A stretch of 35,272 nt of DNA, from the IMG/VR virus record IMGVR_UViG_3300017746_000055, positions 1 to 35,272 of that record; one strand, given 5' to 3'. The stretch is from a virus. The notes beneath the pieces were generated by a model, which ran no database searches, was not told where the DNA came from, and saw only the letters and a list, made by a program, of their open reading frames with translations. This document shows positions 31,620-35,272 of the stretch, piece after piece (position 1 is the stretch's first letter; each line of letters opens with the position of its first letter). The position numbers and the translations under genes were made by a program.

Positions 31620-31907
31620 TTAGTTATTAATTGAATTAAATAAATCAGGGTAAATTCTAAACTCCCAGTTAAGCTTACCAGTTGCTTTATTCTTTATCCT
31701 ATCGTAAGCGTAAATTGTATTCTTTTTTACTAAAGAATTTGTTCTACCTGTGATTTGGTTTATAGGTAGTTTTAAATGTTCTGATATTTGATAATTAGTA
31801 GCCTTGCCTCCTAAGTCTGCAAAAGCTTGTAATACTAATTTCTCCATTTTCTGTAGCTTTCCGCTTTCCATAAGCTCTACAAAAGCCATTAAACTAGTGT
31901 CTCTCAT
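31620..31907 (-). CDS. winged-helix DNA-binding protein
   Basis: A 95-aa protein with a winged-helix pattern: LVLQAFADLGGKATNYQISEHLKLPINQITGRTNSLVKKNTIYAY, then the wing KATGKLNWEFRIY. The recognition helix is likely PINQITGRTNSL. Such small proteins act as transcription regulators. The ATG at 31907 has AAACCAAATCAATTAGAAA upstream; a second Met at 31889 is an alternative that would remove a 14-base overlap with the DnaA-like gene. It may control expression of the early or replication genes. Confidence 0.6.
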   Translation of the reverse strand: MRDTSLMAFVELMESGKLQKMEKLVLQAFADLGGKATNYQISEHLKLPINQITGRTNSLVKKNTIYAYDRIKNKATGKLNWEFRIYPDLFNSINN

Positions 31908-32316
31908 TTTCTAATTGATTTGGTTTAACATATTGGTTAATAATTCTTATTATTGCCTCTGCTCTAGTGTTATCCGAAGTATACACTTTAAGGCATCGCA
32001 ATATTTCTTGACGAAGAGTTCTATTCTGTGCTATACATAAAGCGTCTATAGATTCTTTTACAGTTCTTATGTAAGCATTGTAAGGCGCAGACTCTTCTAT
32101 TAGCTTGCAGCTATGTAATATAGTTGCATGATGTCTACCACCCATTAAGTCGCCTATACGTTGAAAGCCTAAATGCGTATGCTTTCTCATATAGTATGCT
32201 AATGCGTGACGGCCTGTAGCTAAATCTCTACGCCTATTCTTTTTCATCATTTCAATAGGATCTACACCGACAAGGTTAGAAACAAAGTCTACAGCATCAC
32301 TATAGACCTTGTTCAT
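31894..32316 (-). CDS. stand-alone DnaA domain-IV-like DNA-binding protein
   Basis: I take ATG at 32316 (140 aa), 10 bases after the upstream stop; ATG at 32394 would overlap that gene by 68 bases. The sequence follows DnaA domain IV: SNLVGVDPIEMMKKNRRRDL, GRHALAYYMRKHT, LGFQRIGDLMGGRHHATILHS, then CKLIEE. The GGRHHATILHS stretch corresponds to the DnaA-box signature GGRDHTTVLHA, with Asp replaced by His. There is no ATPase domain. Likely roles are recognising a phage origin or regulating transcription through DnaA-box-like sites. The C-terminal 50 residues are an extra helical region. Confidence 0.7.
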   Translation of the reverse strand: MNKVYSDAVDFVSNLVGVDPIEMMKKNRRRDLATGRHALAYYMRKHTHLGFQRIGDLMGGRHHATILHSCKLIEESAPYNAYIRTVKESIDALCIAQNRTLRQEILRCLKVYTSDNTRAEAIIRIINQYVKPNQLENERH

Positions 32317-32326
32317 TTTGTCAGTA

Positions 32327-32593
32327 TTAATCTTTCCTATTATCGTCTCCCCACTGATCGAATAACCGTTTAAGTACTCTTCCTGTGTTTTCATTCTGCA
32401 ATTTGTTTAGTTCACTTTCCATTTGTTCCCAAGCCCACTCTAATCTATCTTTTTCTTCATCATATAGATTATCCCAGATTTGATCTAAAGCAATTGTATA
32501 AATTACATTTTGCTTTTCTAACATTTCTATAGCTCTTTGTTTTTCTAACAACTCTATAGAATTTTGCTTTTGTGTTAAATCTTTTTCATTCAT
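32327..32593 (-). CDS. small coiled-coil protein
   Basis: An 88-aa charged helical protein with heptad spacing (SIELLEKQRAIEMLEKQNVIY; EWAWEQMESELNKLQNEN) and a short internal near-repeat ELLEKQ/EMLEKQ. Its ATG overlaps the upstream stop by one base (TAATG). No family recognised; a dimeric or scaffolding role is possible. Confidence 0.5.
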   Translation of the reverse strand: MNEKDLTQKQNSIELLEKQRAIEMLEKQNVIYTIALDQIWDNLYDEEKDRLEWAWEQMESELNKLQNENTGRVLKRLFDQWGDDNRKD

Positions 32594-32988
32594 TATAAGT
32601 GCCCTCCATAGTTTTCTCCGTTAATATCATATCTTGATTCTGTTGGTTGGTCATACTCTTCCATACCTCTACGGTCTTCAAAGCCAAATCCAAATTCATA
32701 GTCAGATTCTGCCAAAGCTTTATCAAGATCCTTTTCCCATGTATGCTCATTATCCATAAGCCATTGATGAACATCATCTTGAGGTATGTCTTTAGGTATG
32801 TTGATTGTAATTTCGCCATACTTATGAAATACCCGTCTTTCACTAAGCGTAACGTTTCTACCTACATATTTAATTTCAGTAGTAAGTAAAGCTCTATTAA
32901 GCTCACCCATGTCTGTAACCTGTTTTTCAACAGGTCTGTTTCTATTGTATTGCTCAATTAGAAACTTTTGGTGTTCTTCTGTTCTCAT
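32593..32988 (-). CDS. hypothetical protein
   Basis: A protein of 131 aa from ATG at 32988, chosen because TTAAAACCAAGAAAA lies directly upstream and this start is 17 bases after the preceding stop; ATG at 33012 would overlap that gene by 7. The sequence is charged and mixed (HQKFLIEQYNRNRPVEKQVTDMG, ITINIPKDIPQDDVHQWL) with an acidic, Gly/Tyr-rich end (DYEFGFGFEDRRGMEEYD). Unrecognised. Confidence 0.5.
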   Translation of the reverse strand: MRTEEHQKFLIEQYNRNRPVEKQVTDMGELNRALLTTEIKYVGRNVTLSERRVFHKYGEITINIPKDIPQDDVHQWLMDNEHTWEKDLDKALAESDYEFGFGFEDRRGMEEYDQPTESRYDINGENYGGHL

Positions 32989-33005
32989 TTTTCTTGGTTT
33001 TAAAT

Positions 33006-33347
33006 TTAACATGCAGCCCAGCCATAAAAGTAGAAAGCTTTAATACCTTTCTTACCTTTATATCCGTACCTTTCTTTTGCTTTTTTTAATGCAGCTCCTT
33101 CGAGCTCTATAAATCGACAATCTCGTTTGTCCATTTCATCTATTTCTTTTCCAATCCAACCATCAAATTTTCTGGTTCCGTATCTTGGAAAACCTGTTCT
33201 CCTATAGCATCCGTCTGTCGTACTAATTGTACCGTTGTATGGATCGTGTCCATCGTGGTATTCTGCTTCTGCGCATTCATGCGAATAAGCTTCACTTGCT
33301 GTTTTAAATCTACCTACTGATAGAATTTCAAAAGATTCTGCTCCCAT
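33006..33347 (-). CDS. conserved phage protein of unknown function
   Basis: A 113-aa protein. The segment YSHECAEAEYHDGHDPYNGTISTTDG (residues about 21-46) is a motif I recognise from several phage hypothetical proteins (YxxGHDPYNGTI-T-T), without a known function. The rest is basic and beta/alpha mixed (DCRFIELEGAALKKAKERYG). His and Cys are fairly frequent in the motif region, so metal binding is possible. It starts four bases after the upstream stop. Confidence 0.55.
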   Translation of the reverse strand: MGAESFEILSVGRFKTASEAYSHECAEAEYHDGHDPYNGTISTTDGCYRRTGFPRYGTRKFDGWIGKEIDEMDKRDCRFIELEGAALKKAKERYGYKGKKGIKAFYFYGWAAC

Positions 33348-33350
33348 AGT

Positions 33351-33587
33351 TTAAAGTTTAATTGTTTCTATTGCGTTTTTACCTGTAATCCACTGCCAAT
33401 TACAATTTAGTATGTTTGGCATATCATCTCTATCTTTAGATAGATCATAAAGCCAAAGTTCCCAATCGCCATCGTAATAATTATTTATAGCTTCCTGTTC
33501 AGGAATGTTTTCTAATATTACAACACTTGATGTTTCACCGTCAAGTATTACAATCTTATCTTTTGGTTTAAACATTTTTCCTATCAT
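33351..33587 (-). CDS. hypothetical small protein
   Basis: A 78-aa acidic protein with beta-like strands (KDKIVILDGETSSVVILENI) and a Trp/Asp-rich second half (NNYYDGDWELWLYDLSKDRDD; NWQWITGKNA). Two near starts exist: ATG at 33587, one base after the upstream stop, and ATG at 33575. The end of the upstream gene contains TTTAAAAACCAAACA, the leader motif, supporting translation starting here. Unrecognised. Confidence 0.5.
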   Translation of the reverse strand: MIGKMFKPKDKIVILDGETSSVVILENIPEQEAINNYYDGDWELWLYDLSKDRDDMPNILNCNWQWITGKNAIETIKL

Positions 33588-33588
33588 A

Positions 33589-33759
33589 TTAATGTTTGGT
33601 TTTTAAATAATAAACTTGATCTTCTAACTCTTTATTTGTATGCTCAATCTTATCTATGTATTGTAAAACTATATCAAGATAAAATTGATCGTCTTGCTTT
33701 AGTTCTTCCATTCTAAATGAAAGATAGCCTATAGCATCGTCTACAGTTTGCTTGTTCAT
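33589..33759 (-). CDS. 56-aa acidic helical protein
   Basis: ATG at 33759 gives 56 residues (MNKQTVDDAIGYLSFRMEEL, then YLDIVLQYIDKIEHTNKELE and YYLKTKH). It fills exactly the gap between the upstream stop at 33762 and the downstream ATG at 33587, with 2 bases and 1 base of spacing. It is fully helical in prediction by eye, with heptad character. The tight fit is the main evidence that it is a real gene. Function unknown. Confidence 0.5.
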   Translation of the reverse strand: MNKQTVDDAIGYLSFRMEELKQDDQFYLDIVLQYIDKIEHTNKELEDQVYYLKTKH

Positions 33760-33761
33760 AG

Positions 33762-34265
33762 TTATTGTTTTAGTGAAAATTCATAATGCTCTCCCATAGG
33801 TGAGTCGTGATGTGACATGCTTGCGTGGTAAACGCCAGGTTTGTCATTAGAGTCTCTCCAGAATCTTACATTAAAATCAGTGTTAACTTCTATGGCTTTA
33901 AATAAGTCCATACCGTCTGTTACCTCAACATCCATTTGATGTGTTCTGTTTCGCCAACCTAAGTTGGTTCCAATAACAGAAAATGTTTCCCCTGAGTATT
34001 TATCAAAGTAAGTCATGTGATCCTCAAATTGCTCCCAGGCATCGCCAGACAAATGTTCGTCACGCCAAATTACATCATCTATTATTTCTTCTGTAACTTC
34101 TGACTCTTTTAAGTCGCCAACTCTATTAACTTTTTCTCCTCTAAGTTTATAAAACTCATATCTATCTATAAAATCATCAGGATTTTTTAAATAATGTTTA
34201 GCTTCAAGTTGTACAAACTCGCTATAGTCGTACTCTGCTATTCTTTCTGTTATTACATTGCTCAT
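33762..34265 (-). CDS. hypothetical acidic protein
   Basis: A protein of 167 aa from ATG at 34265 (MSNVITERIAEYDYSEF), which starts one base after the upstream stop; ATG at 34292 would overlap. Strongly acidic, with a helical first half (EEIIDDVIWRDEHLSGDAWEQFEDHM) and a beta-rich second half (MDVEVTDGMDLFKAIEV, VRFWRDSNDKPGVYHASMSHHD). No family recognised. The high negative charge invites comparison with DNA-mimic anti-restriction proteins, but no specific match is seen. Confidence 0.5.
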   Translation of the reverse strand: MSNVITERIAEYDYSEFVQLEAKHYLKNPDDFIDRYEFYKLRGEKVNRVGDLKESEVTEEIIDDVIWRDEHLSGDAWEQFEDHMTYFDKYSGETFSVIGTNLGWRNRTHQMDVEVTDGMDLFKAIEVNTDFNVRFWRDSNDKPGVYHASMSHHDSPMGEHYEFSLKQ

Positions 34266-34266
34266 A

Positions 34267-34452
34267 TTAGTCTTTTTTGTATGCTCCATCAAAGTCTCTT
34301 TTAATTTCTATTGGTACTATCCATATTTGTTTTGTTTGTGGATCTATCCACTCTTCATATTCGATGCCGTCTCCGCCATCGTGCCAGTCTAATCGCTCCA
34401 CAGTTTGTTGAGCAAAAGGCTGTTCTTTTAAGTACGTTATTTTATTCTCCAT
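34267..34452 (-). CDS. hypothetical small protein
   Basis: A 61-aa protein from ATG at 34452 (MENKITYLKEQPFAQQTVERL), overlapping the upstream gene by 11 bases; a longer frame to 34536 lies wholly inside that gene and is not supported. It is Trp/Asp-rich (DWHDGGDGIEYEEWIDPQTKQIWIVPIEIKRDFDG) and beta-like. Unrecognised. Confidence 0.5.
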   Translation of the reverse strand: MENKITYLKEQPFAQQTVERLDWHDGGDGIEYEEWIDPQTKQIWIVPIEIKRDFDGAYKKD

Positions 34453-34666
34453 TATCTTCAACTTTTGCGTTATTAATAATTTCACGAATTTCGTCTTCAG
34501 TCCATTCTTCTGATATTGATTTACACAAAGCAACAAGTTCTATTGCTGCATTCTTTTCGTATTTAGACATATCTTCTATGTCGTCATAAATACTGTTTAA
34601 TGCACTGTGACAATCTTCTAAATCTCGCAAGGTATTTTCAAACCTGCAGTAACTCATATTTGGCAT
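34442..34666 (-). CDS. conserved phage small protein (MPNMSYCRFENT type)
   Basis: A 74-aa helical acidic protein. The N-terminus MPNMSYCRFENTLRDLEDC is a pattern I recognise from many phage early proteins of unknown function. The rest is helical (LNSIYDDIEDMSKYEKNAAIELVALC, EDEIREIINNAKVED). The ATG at 34666 follows a terminator and a possible promoter box by 17 nt, so it may begin a transcription unit. Confidence 0.6.
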   Translation of the reverse strand: MPNMSYCRFENTLRDLEDCHSALNSIYDDIEDMSKYEKNAAIELVALCKSISEEWTEDEIREIINNAKVEDNGE

Positions 34667-34683
34667 AATATTAATTTTTAGTT

Positions 34684-34691
34684 AAAAGTTA
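34684..34691 (-). promoter_or_regulatory. possible -7 box TAACTTTT (minus strand)
   Basis: TAACTTTT differs from TAnnTTTG only at the last base. It lies in the U-rich tail of the terminator at 34696-34713 and ends 17 nt before the ATG at 34666, close to the spacing of the exact boxes elsewhere. AT-rich context makes chance likely. Confidence 0.3.
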
Positions 34692-34695
34692 AAAA

Positions 34696-34713
34696 GGGAG
34701 GCCGAAGCCCCCC
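34696..34713 (-). terminator. intrinsic terminator with cUUCGg tetraloop after DUF932-like gene
   Basis: On the minus strand GGGGGGC-UUCG-GCCUCCC forms 7 pairs (one G-U) and is followed by UUUUUAACUUUUAAC. The pairing is complete only on the minus strand (the plus strand has an A-C mismatch). It starts 7 nt after the stop of the DUF932-like gene. Confidence 0.75.
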
Positions 34714-34719
34714 TGTTAA

Positions 34720-35272
34720 TTAAAGTGTTTCTGCAAATGCGTCTATCATTTTATAGGCTTTGTTTGCAATTCTTGCACCTCCACCTACAATAAGTGATTC
34801 ATCTCTACCAAACGGTCTGTTAGGTACAGATTTTTTGTGGTTTACAAAGTGTGTAACACCGTTAAATAAACCCCATAGTGTATCACCATGGACTTGCATT
34901 TCTGTGTTAATAGACTGCTGTAAATCCATTGCAGCATTCCATTTGCGTGTAGAGTATTTCTCTTTAGCTTCTGATATAGATAATTTCTTGTCTATGTCTA
35001 ACAAGTCTTTCCATAAACCGTTTCTAAAGTCCATAATCTTTCTGTCAGTCCAGATAGGTACTTTAGTCCACTCTTCAAACTTTCTATACATATCATCTTC
35101 GAAATCTTTGTATTCGTTCATGATTAATGGTATAGCTCTTAAAGACTCTTCAATAGTTGAGTTGTGTCTAAGCTTGTATTGAGCTTTATTGTGGAATTGA
35201 TAGAATTGATTAGAGCAACTAACTACTCTGTTACCATACCCTATTCTAACTCCGTGTTTGCCATCGTGACCC
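34720..35272 (-). CDS. DUF932-like phage/plasmid protein (5' partial)
   Basis: The frame stays open to the right window edge, so the N-terminal part is missing; 183 residues are visible if the full open frame is used. Before the internal ATG at 35121 it reads RIGYGNRVVSCSNQF and YKLRHNSTIEESL, a typical DUF932 stretch (G-x-R-x-x-C-S-N then R-H). Downstream WGLFNGVTHFVNHKKS and the Gly-rich SLIVGGGARIANKAYKMID complete the family's C-terminus. DUF932 proteins occur widely in phages and plasmids; their function is not settled. Because the upstream sequence clearly belongs to the family, the ATG at 35121 is not the start. A strong terminator follows. Confidence 0.75.
   Translation of the reverse strand, partial: GHDGKHGVRIGYGNRVVSCSNQFYQFHNKAQYKLRHNSTIEESLRAIPLIMNEYKDFEDDMYRKFEEWTKVPIWTDRKIMDFRNGLWKDLLDIDKKLSISEAKEKYSTRKWNAAMDLQQSINTEMQVHGDTLWGLFNGVTHFVNHKKSVPNRPFGRDESLIVGGGARIANKAYKMIDAFAETL

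Noticed and set aside
32586-32843. Minus-strand frame of 85 residues overlapping the genes at 32327-32593 and 32593-32988
   Set aside because: It is a second reading frame of the 131-aa gene; the tiled, coupled frames explain the region.
1-35272. CRISPR array, tRNA or rRNA genes, insertion sequences, integrase or attachment sites
   Set aside because: No regularly spaced identical repeats, no cloverleaf sequence in the few gaps, no transposase, integrase or terminal inverted repeats were seen.

Overview
The window is a piece of an AT-rich, tailed double-stranded DNA phage genome. Both edges cut through genes. The likely host is a marine member of the Bacteroidota, probably Flavobacteriia. Four things support this: a phage gene carries a type IX secretion (T9SS) C-terminal sorting domain, which is only useful in a Bacteroidota host; three consecutive exported proteins have Bacteroidota-style signal peptides with Gln at +1; several promoters match the Bacteroidota -7 box TAnnTTTG; and Shine-Dalgarno sequences are nearly absent.

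Layout. All genes from 1 to 22855 are on the plus strand and all genes from 22856 to 35272 are on the minus strand. They converge with no gap at a 12-bp palindrome. Plus strand: (a) 3-5507 is a giant, probably injected virion protein, open at the left edge, with an RNA-polymerase-like DxDGD motif. (b) 5533-17401 is a run of tail, fibre and receptor-binding genes with three paralogous small beta-rich proteins, a two-module YLPEWNFNG protein, a decapeptide-repeat fibre and a collagen-like protein. (c) 17414-22855 is an envelope and lysis block: a small Cys-rich protein, a two-helix membrane protein, an 825-aa T9SS cargo-like surface protein, an outer-membrane-barrel-like protein, a one-helix coiled-coil protein, an exported thioredoxin-fold protein without CxxC, an M15 peptidase endolysin and a 3TM-type holin.

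Minus strand, in transcription order from right to left: (d) about 35272-28874 holds many small, tightly packed genes. They include the end of a DUF932-like protein, an Api92-like protein with a zinc-ribbon tail, a winged-helix protein, a stand-alone DnaA domain-IV protein and an HU-like protein. (e) 28817-22856 is DNA metabolism: a candidate single-strand annealing protein, an OB-fold SSB-like protein, a RusA-like resolvase, a replication accessory protein, a DnaB-type helicase, a RecE-like exonuclease and a calcineurin-type metallophosphoesterase, followed by small genes.

Regulation visible in sequence: TATATTTG boxes ending 14-16 nt before ATGs, U-tailed minus-strand hairpins (two with a cUUCGg tetraloop), and a recurring TAAAACCAAA-like leader just before minus-strand start codons. 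The most exciting points are the phage-encoded T9SS cargo protein inside a block of exported proteins, the RNAP-like motif in the giant virion protein, the shared NLPF C-tips on helicase and SSB, and the terminator-like hairpin in the leader of the exonuclease gene. I see no tRNA, rRNA, CRISPR array or insertion sequence. No stretch longer than 300 bases lacks a gene.
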